Assembly: GCA_029448655.1 (NCBI GenBank)
Contig: JACCLO010000005.1
Location: forward strand, 1,488,001-1,552,000
Origin: Wolfiporia cocos
Lineage: Eukaryota > Basidiomycota > Agaricomycetes > Polyporales > Phaeolaceae
Length of the DNA: 64,000 bases
Direction: 5' to 3'
Shown here: in pieces, positions 1 through 13,279 of the stretch
Numbering within the stretch: position 1 is the stretch's first letter
Layout of the letters: each line of letters starts with the position of its first letter
Program-made: the position numbers and the translations under genes
Notes under the pieces: model-generated
Databases searched by the model: none
What the model was told of the DNA's origin: nothing
What the model saw: the letters and a program-made list of their open reading frames with translations, nothing else

Positions 1-3000
1 CGTGGGTTTCTCTGTTGTGGACGAGAGCTTCAACAAGGAGATAAAGGCTTCGTATATCAATCGACGTGGGGTGGCGGGTTCTGGCATCTGACTGAGCAGG
101 TCTTCCATCGGAGTACAGTTGTCCGCCCAGTTGCGTGTCCTCCATAGACATTCAAGGGCCAGGTCGGGATTATTGTCCCCAGTAGCAAGCTCGTGTAGGC
201 TATCCCAATGCTGGAGCTTCTCCGCCGCTAGAATCCAATGGTCCTCCCAGAGACAGAATTCAGCTTCAGAAAATGGGAGAGTTCCCGCCCGTGTTTTGGT
301 TTGTGCTGACTCGTATGCGATGGAAGCTTGTTCCCACATACCGCATTGCTCGAACGCAATCGCAACATTCGTATCTGAATATTGAGACCGACGACGCCAC
401 ACACCGTAGAATATGTCGGCTTCAGCCATCTCCGCATATACTTCCGCCAGCGCGTCATACACGGTGTCGCGAACGACGACCTCGTCTTCGCGAGCCTGAT
501 ATAAGGAGGACTCCAGATTTGCAGCAGCGACGTGCCAAGCACCATACGTTTTCGCAAGGTATTTGACGAGATGCGGAGGGAGAGCCATAGGCGGCGAGCA
601 TGCTTGAATGCCAGCCATCAACGTCTGAATCACGTTAGGGCGCTGCTCTGCCTGCTTGATGTGATAATCCTTGCTAAGCAGCGTAATCATGTGGTGAGTG
701 ATGTCGACCTGCTCTCGGCGAGACAGACATGCCCAGGCAGAAGGGAAGACAGATACCCAAGTGTCGTGCGCTGTTTGTGTATCCAAGGAGAGCAACCGCT
801 GAATGGGGCGAATGAAAGTGGAGGTACGTCCGAGACTGAATGGAACATTGACCAACGACGATTCCAGAGACCCTTTCCGGTCGGGTACGATCGTTGACTC
901 GGTATCGACAGACCCCAAGAGTAGATGCAGGGCCAAGAAGATCCAGTTTTGATCGGCTAGTGCTTCCCAGTTCTGGACGCCGAGTATGTAGGTGAGTCGA
1001 CTGGTGAGTGAACGCGGGATGCTCATGTCCAAGAGTTCGGTGAAGCGCTCCCGGATGGAAGAGTCTGCAGCTCGGCAGCCCAGCAGGAATGGTTGTTCCA
1101 AGCGTGTTGTTAAATCGGTACGTCGTAAGCTAGGGTCGGTATAGATGTCGTAGACGAGTTCGAGATAGCTGTGAAATACCGCCCTTTCACCCCTGTGCTC
1201 AAAGGTCATCATCTTCTGCAGGAGCGTGGCTTTCTCCTTCATAGTCGGATACGGGTCACGCTTGTTCATAGCCCAATCCCGGGCAGTGTCAAGCATATAT
1301 CGACATAAGGTGGCGCTCTTTGATTTATCAACCAGGAAGGATAAGGCGTTGAGAAGAAATTTCCTCTGCTCTCCGAGGTAGGCCACTGAAAGCTGTGCAA
1401 TCTCCAGGATGGATGTTATCAAACGAACATTACTATCGAAGGTCGGAGCGGAGGGAGGGCTTCCGAGGTGATCCTTCGTGAGCTTCCCCAACAGCTTCAT
1501 TAGATGATTACTAAATGGTTCAATGCGCTCCGGAGTAGCTTGGACGACAGACTTCAACATCAGCAAATTGCCTCGTAGAACAGCCAATTCGCTCATCCTG
1601 AGGTCATCGATGTTGCGCAAGATATCGCCAACTGAGGTCTGAATAAAGTTGTGGAACTCCGACATTTCTGTCTGTTGATCTTCATCTTCCTTCGGCACAG
1701 GATATAGACGGACCAGACGATCCAATACGGGGTGCAGAGAATCTTGCAAAGCGGAATCCTCGCTCACCATGCCCTTGCGCACCAACTTTGTCAGCACCAC
1801 TGCATTTGTGCTGTACCACGAGTCTTCTTTGTCTGCGGAGATAACCTGCAAGACCTTAGCCGAGCTCTGCGCCTGGCTGAGTAGAGAGGCATCGTTCGTC
1901 CAGTCATTCTGTGATGGTCACAATGAGCTGTCTGGAATGAGCGGGTTCGTATCGACACATACCTGTTCGAGTGCACGCGAAAAGAAATGGAGCTTGAAAG
2001 CAACATCGGTCCAGCCAGAGGGTCCCACAATCGACTTCAGTAAAGACAAGGCACGCGGCAGGACTTCCTTCCGCGACGCCTGATCGAGGGCCATGGTAGT
2101 GAGGCGGACCAGGTAGCTGATGAGACTTTCTCGGAATGGAAGGGGCGTCACCCATGAATTTACGGAGGTAGTATCATTCTGTGCAGGTATAGGAGTAGCA
2201 TTTCGGGATGATGTAGCTGCCTGTTCCCAGTCGAAAATGACTTGTGCAATGTCGACAGACAATAGCCGAGTCTCAAGAGTAGCTTGCGGCGCTAATCCTA
2301 GCTTGGGTATGTTGTTGACGATGTGTGGGATAAACAGCGCCCGCACAGGATAGAAGAGCGACGGCTGACGGACAATCAGATTGTATATTATCGTCATTTG
2401 CTGCCATCCAGTGCCTTCCTCTGCCAACAGCCGTCGTGTCGTTTTCGCCCACTGGGGATAACCAGAATCTGAAGATTGCGAATGCGAAAGCACCGGAGCT
2501 ATGATGTCGAGGGCCTGACGGATCAGTGTCTTCCCCTCTGTCTGTGGCGGTTTCAGTAGACCGGTCCACACACGAAGGTGGAATTTCTGTGGTCCTTCAA
2601 ATGACTCGAAGAAACGCGCGGCGAGCAGATAGGCGGTATGTTTGACAATGCTGTCGTCACTAGTAATGTAATGCCATGCGCATCTGATAATGTCTTTCTT
2701 GACATCCTGCAGGAGTTCAGGATACCGATGAACCATGACCGTGGTGAGATGTAATAGCTCGACCTTGAAGATATCATCAGTCTGAGCGAATGTGCTGTCA
2801 TCGTTCATGGGCTGCCAGATTTGAGTGTGGACTTGATGTATGATATTGTTGTCCAATAGTCCCAGTTTCGACGTTGACCGCATCGAATGGACGAGGATGG
2901 TAGGCGTGAAGATGTAACGGAGGAAATATGCCTTGGTTGTCTTTGGCACCGCAGGGTTGCGGAACCATACCATAAACCGTATCAGCATGTTTCTTCGGAA

Positions 3001-6000
3001 AAATAAGTCTTCGCTGAGAGCGACATGGTGGAAGAGGAATTGAGATATGTGAACCAGGTCGAGAGGCAGCGAACGAGAGAAGACAGTGACAATATCAAAG
3101 AGCAAATCGATGCGAGATGTCTGGTGCAATGCTTTGATTAGGATTGATATGAGAAGTGAATATCTTTGGGTGATATCTCCGAAAGACTGCCCTGACTGTT
3201 CCAGCGATGTTGGGTCGATGGACCATAATGCCAATGTGACATCCACAACATGGGGGTTCTCCATCAGCCAATCAGGAGCGAGCTCCGCCAAATCCGAGAA
3301 TATGGATAGACCGGGAATGACCAAGTTAGAATCCCTCCCCTCCAGACAAGTAGTTGCGATGATCGACGTCCGCGAGACCAACTCGCGTAATAGATTGGGC
3401 GCGAGCTTGGCTTGCAAGATAGTTCGCAATGTGCGCACGTGCCGGGGTAGGGGCATATGGCGCATGAAGAAGTCCACGGCCTCTACGGGATAGCGATCCA
3501 GGTACTTTGCAAGCGGCTCAGAGAACGGGCTTTGACCGGAAAAATGCATCTGCGCCTCAGTTTGGACGATGGCATTGACAAGATTTTCCAGGAATATATT
3601 GGCACTGGACGGAAGGAGGTGGAAGATATTGGCCAAACAGACCAGCTTCCGGATGCTCTCGCTTTCTACTAGCGGCATACGTGACGAGGCTTGAAGCATC
3701 TGCGGATCGGCTACAACGCGGAAGTGATCTAGCAGCTTGTGGCCAATTTCGACCTTGAAGTAATTTGTGAGGAGTTCGAGAAGTTTGGCTAGCCCTTCAA
3801 GGCCGGATATTGACAGCCGCTTTGGATCGGCGAGGTTCATCAGAATCGGCCGAAGACCCGTCTGCAGCAACTCTTTCGGAAGACGAGTCTGATGCGTTAG
3901 AACCATGCGAAGACCGTCATGAGCAGCCTCCTTGACCTCTGGTACTGTCGAGTACAGCGATTTGAAGTAAACGGTCGTGACGCTACAATACATAGTCAGA
4001 GCTGTACTTGACATAGAACCGGGGACATACCGTTGACGAGTCTGATTTTGCTTAGAGAAGAAATCGGTAAGTGGCATTGATGCGGTTAATAGTCGGATAC
4101 AGGCGACTCTCAGTTTAGTTATCTCGAGAGTGGACTGACGAGGGTTGTTCCTTCCGATCAAACCCTGGTCATCGGCATCAGCCAAGGCAAGCGTCTCGTG
4201 GAGAAGTCGCAGCAGCTCATCGTTGAGCTCTGGGAGCGGTGGATGAAGGCTTATACAATAGCGGACAGCATCGATGATGCCGATTTGAATTGGATAGGGG
4301 AGAGCTCTTAACGGCTTGGTATATAGTCCCTGCAGCAAACGGGCCCTGTATGGTAGAAGGACGTCGACAGGGGTCTTTCCAGCAAGTTGGGCTAGCAACG
4401 CGATGCACTGCTGTGTGGCAGTGCGGACGATAGCGCTGGAGCTTGCAAGTTCTTGAAGCAGAGCATAGACGAGATGCGCTTTCTTTCCTCCCAGACCTTC
4501 CTCGCCGAGGTCTTCTGCGCCTACTCGAATAATTCGCGTCAGGACATCCATAACGGCTGCCAAGTCGCGCGGGAGGTCGAAAGGCATATCTTTGAGCACG
4601 TTCATGACAATCCGCACTAGCTCGAATTCGCGTTCGGTCACCCACTTGACACACAAGCCGGGGATTTGTGTCAAAACTCCAATGCCACCACATCCTGCCA
4701 TTTTGCGAATCCAGGCATCCTCGATGCAAAGAGCACTGAATCTGTTTGCAATGTGATTTAATATTGGAGCGATGCTGTCCGGATTGACTTCAGGGAAATT
4801 TGCAGGGTCCACCAGTTCGCGCATGAGGTCGCTGAGTATCTCCTGTGCTTTCTTGGCCTCCGCGGTATTCTCGCGAGATATACCATACATTACGGCCTCC
4901 AGGTAGCACGTGAGAAAATGGCTTGGATGTCGCCGGCTGACCACCTCCTTGGGAGGCCTATTGATCTCGTGTGTCATGACATACCGGAAGACGTCTCGCA
5001 AGCTCTTTTCTGCTCTTTCTGCTAGCTCAGGCAAGTGAACGGCATCGAAAAGGCTTTGCACACATTGTGTGAAGGTTGTTTCGCGGTCGCGGCCTCGCAC
5101 GCCCTGCGAGTTGTGGCTCAGAGTGACCAAAACTGAGCGACTGATCCAAACTCACCTCATGTAGCAGAAGGCTCAGACAGCCTTCTAGGAATTCATATGC
5201 ATAGGTTCTATACGACGGACCCCCCTTCCCAGACACAAGAGTCTTAGCAGCTAGGACAGACGTCATTGACAACTCGATGTTCTGGATGGTCCCACCGAAT
5301 GAAATGCGCGCCTTGGTCGACTCCGAGTAATGTTGATATTGGAACGATGGCTCTTTTTCCAGCAGCCGGCGATTTCTTCCTCCTAATTTCCCCAATATGC
5401 GAATGGTCGTGTGCGCGTGATGATGACTGGCCGGAAGTGGCTTCAGGTGACTATGCAATGCCTCCATCAAATCCCTCAACACTGTATTGAGGGTGGGATC
5501 GAGGAAATCGGGAGTGAGGTTGTCAATGCACAATTCGAGAGTGCGAAGTCCTTGGGAGACCAACTCCGGATTACCTCGAAGTGCGAGGACGAGGGGCTGC
5601 ATCAGATATGACAGGTAAGGTAGAAGGTGTGTCAGTCGTAGTGGTACAGTCAGGCATAGTTCAACAAGCATGTCGCGAGTTAACCCCTCTGAGGCATGCA
5701 GCTGGCGACTCAGGTATTCCAGCATCTCGGGGAGGAGGGGCAGGACCTCCTTGTAAAGCAACTCGAATCTGCCCCCGCCGCTGCCGATTGCACGGAAAAG
5801 CAGTCGCAAAAGATGATAGTAATTGATTGGCTTCGTTGCCTTTGCAGCAAGCGGGAAGCAGTCCATGATGAGTTTGCCAAGGTGTGAAGCAAGGATGGGC
5901 TCGTTAGCGGCAGGATAGACCCCGACGGCATTGAACACCATCTTGAACATGCGCAATGCGACAGCAGCGGCCTGATCAGTGCACTCGCCCAATTGTGGGA

Positions 6001-8019
6001 GCTTGTTGATGAAATGACGAAGGACAATTGCCACAAGGGTCGCTGAGCTTCCCTCTCGACCAATGAGCAGGTGTGCCAGCTGCATCAAGGCGGGACGCTT
6101 TTCGGCGCATTCTGCGAAGAATTCGATCTTCTGCGTCCACACTTCTTGGAAAACATGTAAATTAGCTTCTATGAGAGCAGCCCCCAGACTTTCCATGGCA
6201 TCGTTGGCCTCGCGGGGTTGATCGTCAAAGACCGCCATGCAACGCACAGAACTCTCGAAGAGGCGGGAGATGATCGTCCCATCAGGAACTGGAGCGTCAC
6301 ATTTCTTCAGTGTCGCCAATATGAAACGAAGACCGTGCATAATCGTGCGAATGGTACCACGCAGCTCTATCGAAGGTATCTCAGTGTGTCAGATTATCAG
6401 GTGCTATGTGTAACCAAACGCACCTGGTGGCACCTCTTCCATCTTGTCAACGGCATATGAGGCACCGGCAATCGGCCTAGATTTCTCGATGAAGAAATCA
6501 TCGATTGGATCATCTTCTCCCTTCTTCATTCTGGCCACCTTATTTGAGACCTGATCCTGGACAGTGGCAACAGACTCAAGCTTGTCTACGCTTGCGTCTA
6601 AGATCAATTTAAGGGTGCGAGAGGCTCCTTGGTTGGTATCTTTCGTGAGAATAGCCTCTATCAGGTTGTAGGTCATTTTTGCTGACATGCCGTGGAGATG
6701 ATAGGGAAGACTAGGATCATGAAGCTGGCGCAGGAAGAGATGGCATGTGCGTGTGAGTTGCGCTGCGGTCATCTCGCTCCGTAAACTGTGAAGTATCTCA
6801 GACATGCAACTATATGCATATGATCTTACATTGAAATATCAGCAACAGTACTATTCACCTCGTAGCTTGACTGACCTCATAGCTTCCACGCAGCCCACCC
6901 CTACGCCGACGAACAGGCGTTCGTCTAGTAATTTGTCTATTTGTGGGATCAACACACGCTTGTGTGGCGTGTTCAACAAATGTCTGAATACCACAATCAT
7001 ATCCTGTGAAAGCCATTTAGTTGTTGTAATAGGCACTGATGAGACGTTATACTTTGCGTGCAGCCACTGAAGTTGACGGCGAATCCTGCAGCAGCCGTAC
7101 AGAGGTGAGCATGATGCTGTCAAATTCGATATCTTGCTGGTCCGGAAGGCCCCGATAAATGAATGCTATGAACGAGACCTGCTTAATTTGCGCCGCGATG
7201 AAATCCGAGTACGCCGTAGAGTTTTTCACGGTAGGGGACATTCCGATCAGATAGTCTCCCATAGCCTCATGATCCTCTTTGTCTTTCCTCTGCGCGGGCG
7301 ACTCAAGAGACAGGAAGTGAAGGTGTGACTTCACCACAGGTTGAAGAGCTGTTATTACTGCTTGACGGTTGATTTGCGTAAATGATACGATCACCATCGT
7401 CAACTCCACCAGAACTTTGAAGCTGCGCATAGCAGGAGAGGAAATGTTTTGATCGAGAATTGGAGATTCCTCCGATAGTGTCTCGTTGACTAGATCTGGC
7501 ATGGCGCGAAAGAGGTCCTGCATCATGGACATCACTTCTGCAAGCAACTCCTCGTTGACTATCCTTGAGGCGCGGACCATGTCTGCCAGCGTCTTGCAGC
7601 ATGTAACTCCGTTGTCTTCGTTATCGTGTCGAAGGAGGTGGAGCATGCCGTGGAATAGAGTGGTAGCTTGTGGACGTACGGCATCATGATTGGGTATACG
7701 GTGAAGGATATCAAGCAAGCAGCGGCGAAATTGGTATTCTATGCTGTCCTTGTGGAATGCTGCATCTCCAGACCTGAGTATGTCGAGCAAGACGGGTACC
7801 ATGTGGGGGATTACACGAGCGGACTCGGCTTCCCTGACGATGTCAATCATCTCTCGAAGCTCACAAGCCACTGTGAACTTCGTTTTCAAGTCTTGTGCAT
7901 TTGTTAGCTATACTATATCAAACAACGATTGCACAGAGCATACCTATGCCTGGGTCAGCAACCCGCGCCGCCCGCATTTCCAGGTCGGCGGCGGTGGTAA
8001 GCTGTGGCAAGCCATCCAT
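1..8019 (-). CDS. TRA1: TRA1, SAGA/NuA4 scaffold, PIKK-family pseudokinase (3' end outside window)
   Basis: Tra1 (TRRAP) is the giant HEAT-repeat scaffold by which activators recruit the SAGA and NuA4 histone acetyltransferase complexes in the nucleus. Translated N-terminal segments (ELREMIDIVREAE, HGMLHLLRHDNEDNGV, RHLLNTPHKR, PQIDKLLDE) and FAT-domain segments near 270-590 (FYGVWRRRSQYSDTN, LPFSEAEFCLWEDHWILAAEKLQ) match this family. The start is the ATG at 8019 (MDGLPQLTTAADLEM). Exon 1 is 8019-7944 and exon 2 begins at 7891. Further short introns lie near 7050-7000, 6860-6786, 6430-6372, 5155-5105 and 1965-1910; the largest exon is about 5105-1965. About 2,600 residues are visible, against about 3,740 in yeast Tra1, so the C-terminal FAT and pseudokinase parts lie beyond the left edge. 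I see no frame damage. Confidence 0.95.
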
Positions 8020-8787
8020 GTCGGCTGCTCCTGATAATTTTGAGAAACGCAGAGTAGCCAAGTCGTATGCTTTTACCGGCTACCGGCACTCTAGAAGCAA
8101 TGACAAAAATGGAATGGCAAGCTGATAATTGTTGGGGCCAACTAGAGTGGCACTGGCAGCAGCTGTGGCTGAAGCTGGGAGGGAAAGTCGCGAGACCCTG
8201 TAAGTACTAGGTCACATGAATTTCACGTGCACCATAGCCTCGTTGAAACCCAGATTTGTCGCCGACGCTCAGCTTTGTTTTCGGCGCTCATAAACTCGTG
8301 ACAGCGGCACGTCAAACTCTGCGAGACAGCTAACGTTATTCTTACCTCTTGATGAAAAACTATTGCCCGGTGTATGCTCACAGATGTGGATGGTGAGCAA
8401 TCGAGACCCGTCGTAGTGTCTGGATCTCGGATCCATTTGCGTTGCGTCGTATCACTCTCTTGATAGCAACACAGACTGCGTAGGCGCCATGACACAGCCA
8501 ATTGCGAGGCCCAAGAAGGCTAGAAGCGAGGGGGAGTGTGTGTTTCTGCACACTAAGATGCACAGCTGTTCTGCTGGTTACCTCCCGATGATTTGAACCA
8601 GCTCGTGTTGACGAAGCAACAATCAGTCCCCACCAGCTAGCGGGTGGCGTCGACCTCAATCTCTCATTCTGACCGCCAGGTGCTCGTCGAATTCGTTCTT
8701 CCGCTTCTGCAGCCGGACTGCTTCGTCGCTCTCTACTTTCTTGCCAGGCTGGTCCTGGCGCGTCGGTAATATCGCACGGTTAGTGGT
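8020..8787. other. Divergent intergenic region TRA1 / membrane-protein gene
   Basis: This 768-bp gap separates two divergent starts. Short ORFs on both strands show no recognisable family and no convincing splice chain. It presumably holds both promoters and 5' UTRs. I saw no clear TATA box, repeat or RNA gene. Confidence 0.5.
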
Positions 8788-11337
8788 ATGTTTGGCACGA
8801 ACTTGAGTGGACAGGTCGCTGTTCAAGACCCCCAGAACCCATCGGTCCAGGAGTTCTACGCACATCCTGACTAGTAAGTACAAACACATATCTGAGTGTC
8901 ATCTTGGAGCTGACGGTGATCGTGAAGTCGTGTCGTAGCGGCTTTCGTCCTCGGCTGGGTGTTCCTGAACAGCGTGTATTATACAGCTTGTTCGACTTTA
9001 CTACGTGAGGCTATACACAGGTGCTTTCGAACATGCAGATTCCGTCGCCCGGATCAGCGGTCGATTGACATCGAGGCGCCGGGTGCGGATGAGAAACATT
9101 CTGTGAATGTTCGGCTTGGACAACCTTCCTCTGTTCGTGACGATACTGACAGCGGAGCTTTCATCTTCATCTTGAATATTTGCTTTGCATTCGCTGCGTT
9201 CGCGCAATTTTGTTCTCTGCTTGACCTCGGAGGCTCGGATGGGAATACCATCGCTTGCAGTGAGTGTCGCATCTTTGCATGTTGGGCTAACACTAAGGGT
9301 TGCATGATCAGCATTCGTGATTGCTTGGGCTAGCATGGCATCACACTGTGCTCGCATGTCTGGATTGCTTATGCTTTCTCGGGAAATGAGGAGACTCGGA
9401 ATCAGACGTTGGGAGACCTATCTTATTTGGGCAGGGCTACTAAGCGTCCTAGGTATGGCCGCTCTACTGCGCATCCATTCAGTCATTGCTAACGGGTGAT
9501 CAGGCCTTGTGTTTGCGCTCAATGCAATTGGCACCGGAAACACGAGGTGGGTGGAAGAGTCTATACTGCAATATCAGACGTGAATATTGATCCTACTGTC
9601 AGTCTCGTGGGGCCTTCAGGGAACTCCATATGCTACAGGCAATAGTATGTTAGTATCTATGTCTGTCTGTCGCGGTCTGACATTTCTCTGCACAGCTTTC
9701 TTCCGCTATCTCTGTCATTGTCTGCGGGCCTTATGTCTCTTGAGCTCTTCTGCACCCTTCGGCTCATCTCCCTCAACAGTCCGACTTCGCGCCTTCGTGA
9801 TGTTGTCGGTGCGCTGAATCTCAATGTCACGCGGGCACTCAGCTTGCTTGTCCTTGACGTTATGGTTGTCGTACCGGCTGCGATCTGGGTTGATATGCTT
9901 GCTCAATACATCCCATACAGTGTGGGATCCATACTCGTCCTCGGTAATGACGTTCAATCGCATATAAATGACCTCAGCTGAGCACTACTTACAGTCACAT
10001 TCAACCATACGAAGCGTACCCATGCTAGCCATTGGAATCATGCGGCAGTTGAAGACAAGCCAGCTATCTGCATACAAAGAGTTTCTAGACAAACCCTAAA
10101 CTCCCTTCTGACACCCAGCCCAATCCTGGTCAATGTTCTGGACGAGCCACTATCTCCAATCTCCCGAAATGAAACAACTGCAACTCAAGGCAGCCATAAC
10201 ACTCGCAGCGCTGAAGGCACATCCGGTGGCTCGCAGGTCCCGCTTGTTAGTCGGATGGGACTTGCCGGAACATTGGCGGGTGCTGCTGAGGATATTCTGC
10301 CTCTCCCCCTCAGTGCGCCACCTGTGATGGACGGGCCATACAAGACAATGGCTTTGGACCCCCGGAAGATCCTCCCCTTCCAGGTTGAGTACGCAGAGAG
10401 ACTCGAACAGGCAGAGAAAGAAGAACAGCAGCGGCTCGCGGCTCTCCCAACCGGACCTGTGGTGAGGCCACCCCGACAGCGACCTCAAGTCTTCGTAGTG
10501 ATCAATGACGAAGATCGGCCAGCCCGATCCCGCACCTCGCGCTCCAGCGTCTTGGGATCCGACATCATACACTTGACACACAGTACGCCGCGCAAGGATC
10601 GCAGGGATTCTGGGATCTGGTCGCCGGACTCAGCGGCGATGTCTTCCTACCGTTATGCATCGCCTCATGACTCCATCGCCGCATCCCGTCCAGCCGTCCA
10701 CGGCTCCATGTCAGCGTACTCTGCATACACCTCTCTTAGGCGCTCTTTATCCACAGAGATGTCTCCCGAGAGGTCGGAGCGACATCTGAGCCTCGGCGAT
10801 AGCACGATGTCTGCTGGGGACGTGTCGCGGCGAAACTCATGGCGGCCTATGGCGCGCCTGTCGAACATGTCGACACGTACGCAGGCATGGGAAGAGCTGC
10901 CGACAGTGGTAGAGGGAAAGCCAGAGAACAGTCCAAGCTTACCCCTGACTCCGTCGTCGGCCCGGATTCGTAGCAAGCGGCGCACGTTTGGTCAGTCGTG
11001 GAAAGGCAAGCCACAGTATTCGAAGTCCCGGGAGTCGCTGGCCGCCATTTTCGTGCCGCCTCCGTCGTTACGGCTCACGCCATCCCCTCATGCGGCAATT
11101 CCACCCCTCCCTGCGTCTCCGCTGCCCGCTTTGTCTCCATTGCCAACCCTCCCTGCGAGCCCATATGGCGCCGGACGCGGTGCAGGAATGCTGGGAACCA
11201 CCAGGGGGCCACGGCCGCCTCCCATCGCTGTCCCGAGTCCTGGGATAAGTGAGAGTCGTACAACCATGTCAACGCCCAGCGTACGAACCGCAAGGAAGCA
11301 AAGTGATGAGGAAAGCATGTCTACCATCTCGTCATAG
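8788..11337 (+). CDS. Multipass membrane protein with long Ser/Pro-rich cytoplasmic tail, function unknown
   Basis: Seven exons join in frame to 744 aa: 8788-8873, 8928-9259, 9312-9452, 9504-9546, 9603-9644, 9696-9943 and 9995-11337. The first ~350 residues carry about five to seven hydrophobic segments (VAAFVLGWVFLNSVYY, FIFILNICFAFAAFAQF, YLIWAGLLSVLGLVFALNA, YFLPLSLSLSAGLMSLELF, ALSLLVLDVMVVVPAAIWV, IPYSVGSILVL). A hydrophilic tail of about 400 residues follows, rich in Ser, Pro and Arg, which suggests a phosphorylated, disordered cytoplasmic region. The topology resembles a receptor or membrane-scaffold protein of the kind common in Agaricomycetes, but I cannot assign a named family. Exon 2 uses an AAG acceptor, which is less usual; the frame supports it. 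Exons 4 and 5 are only 43 and 42 nt. Confidence 0.8.
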
Positions 11338-11631
11338 CTGCAGTAGAGTCGCGACGTTGCTCCAGGTTTTCTGTTTCACGGATGACATATTGGCGGGGTA
11401 CATACTGTATCGCTCATCGGATATCTGTATAATTACCACAGTAGGTGTACGTCGTTGGTCAGTGGTACCCGGTCGTCGAAGAGGGAATATTGCGCAAGGG
11501 CCGCGCATAGACACGTCCGGTAGACGCCGCGCCGCGATCATGGTCGGCGCACTGGCGAGTTGATTAATGCTAGTCATCGTCTCTCACACCACGATTACTG
11601 TCCACCTCCCTACCATTAGCGACAGACCACC

Positions 11632-13002
11632 ATGTCTGCCGAGCTGCTCGCCCAAATCCAGGCGGGCAGGAAGCTCAAGAAAACACAGACCAATGACCGC
11701 AGCGCGCCCGCGATTGAGACACCAAAGGGAGGCGGCGCAGGAGGTGCAAGGGCGGGAGGCATGGGTGCGGCACCGCCAGTGTCTGCGTCGGCCTCAGCAG
11801 GTGCTGGACCACCTCAGCTGGCCGGTCTGTTTGCAGGTGGTATGCCCAAGCTGAAGCCAGCTGGCCAGAACAATAACGCAGGTGCGTGCGGTCGGGGACC
11901 GAGCCTGCCGACGTTGTGCTGATACGACCGCGCGCGATGAAGCCAAACTACAGAACCTGGCAAGACCTCCACCAATACCCGGTCGAAATGCTACACCTCC
12001 CGCACCGCCAGTATCGGCACCACCAGCCCCGGCTGCACCTCCGCCTCCGTCGAATAGACCGACACCAGCCAGACCGCCTGCGCCGCCTCCACCCGCTCCC
12101 AGTGCACCTTCACTGCCCAGCAGACTTGCACCCAGTCTTCCCGCAAGGTCTGTAACTCCCGCTGCTCCAGGTCCGCCTACACCACCACGCAGAGCGCCGC
12201 CACCCGTGCGCAATAATTCACCGTCCGCAGCCCCAGCCCTGCCGGCTCGCACACCCTCGTCTGCATCTGCCCGCTCCGTCCCAGAGCCTCCAGCCCGCCC
12301 GCTCTCAGCTGCCCCGGCCATTCCACCGCGCAAAGTACCCCAGCCACCCACTACTCCTGGTCGCGCGCCTCCGCCACCGCCCGCGCGCCCGTCGTCTACT
12401 CTGAGGCCACACGCCGACGGCGCTCATGCGCGTGCTGTGCCTCCGCCTCCCCCAGCAAGAAGGCCAGTGAGTGTCGCGCCGCCGCTGCCGCCCTCACGCT
12501 CCAGGACGCTTTCGGAAGGCGAGCACCGTGCGTCGCCATCTCCGCCGCCCGCACCGGCACGGCATGCGCCTCCTGGCCCGCCACCTCCGCCACCTGGCCC
12601 TTCACCTGCAGCGCGTCATTCGGCTGCGCCATCCGCGCCCCCGCCGCCCCCGCCTCCCGGACCGCCGCCGGCGAGGGCTAGGACACAATCAGCTTCAGTG
12701 TCGGAGGTGCCTTCTGCGCCACCAAGCAGGGTCGCATCGTCAATCGCGGCTGCTATCGCTGCCCCCAAAGTTAATGGCACAAGCACACCGCCACCCAGTC
12801 GGCACAAGAGTAAGTCGAATTTTTTTCGCTGAATGTAAGCTTGAATGCTTATATGGTCGCAGTACCCACACCGCCGCCGCTGGCTGGATCACATACGTTC
12901 CCTGTAACGGGCTTCCCACCTCCTCGGCCCTTCAGTGCAGCTTCCAAACGCTATGGCGGAGGGAGACAGAAGGGGAGCGACTTCGACTTGAGCTTGCTAT
13001 GA
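11632..13002 (+). CDS. VRP1: Verprolin/WIP-like actin-regulatory protein
   Basis: Verprolin/WIP proteins bind actin monomers through an N-terminal WH2 motif and bind WASP/Las17 through a C-terminal motif, promoting Arp2/3 actin assembly at endocytic sites and growing tips. Exons 11632-11881, 11943-12809 and 12863-13002 give 418 aa. The N-terminus (MSAELLAQIQAGRKLKKT, then PKLKPAGQ) is a WH2-like helix plus LKPA-type motif. Residues about 85-370 are a proline-rich region with many PPPPP/APPP runs, suited to profilin and SH3 binding. The C-terminus (HTFPVTGFPPPRPF) resembles the WASP-binding motif of WIP. The extreme proline content makes antisense ORFs unreliable here. Family assignment is good; one-to-one orthology with yeast Vrp1 is inferred. 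Confidence 0.85.
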
Positions 13003-13279
13003 TACATACTGTCGGACTCTCATAAGCTATCCCGTTGACGACGTATTACCCCACATTTATAATATATTCCCTGTGCCATAGCCCGGTGTTGGCTGTAGTT
13101 GTCCTGGCTGTGAACAGGTGGATGGTTACGTTGCTCCTCGGGCACAAGGTCGGCCTCTGCATAAGCCAAAGTGGCAGGTGGTGGTGACACGTCACCCGAA
13201 GAGAACAACGATATAACCGCGTGCTACGGCCACGTACGACCACCCGCCGATCCATAACCCCCACCCCCATCTCCCCGAG

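Noticed and set aside
8223..8889. Several minus-strand ORFs between TRA1 and the membrane gene
   Set aside because: Short, overlapping, no motif; one is antisense to exon 1 of the membrane-protein gene.
11794..12351. 185-aa Gly/Ala-rich minus-strand ORF
   Set aside because: Mirror image of the proline-rich verprolin sequence.
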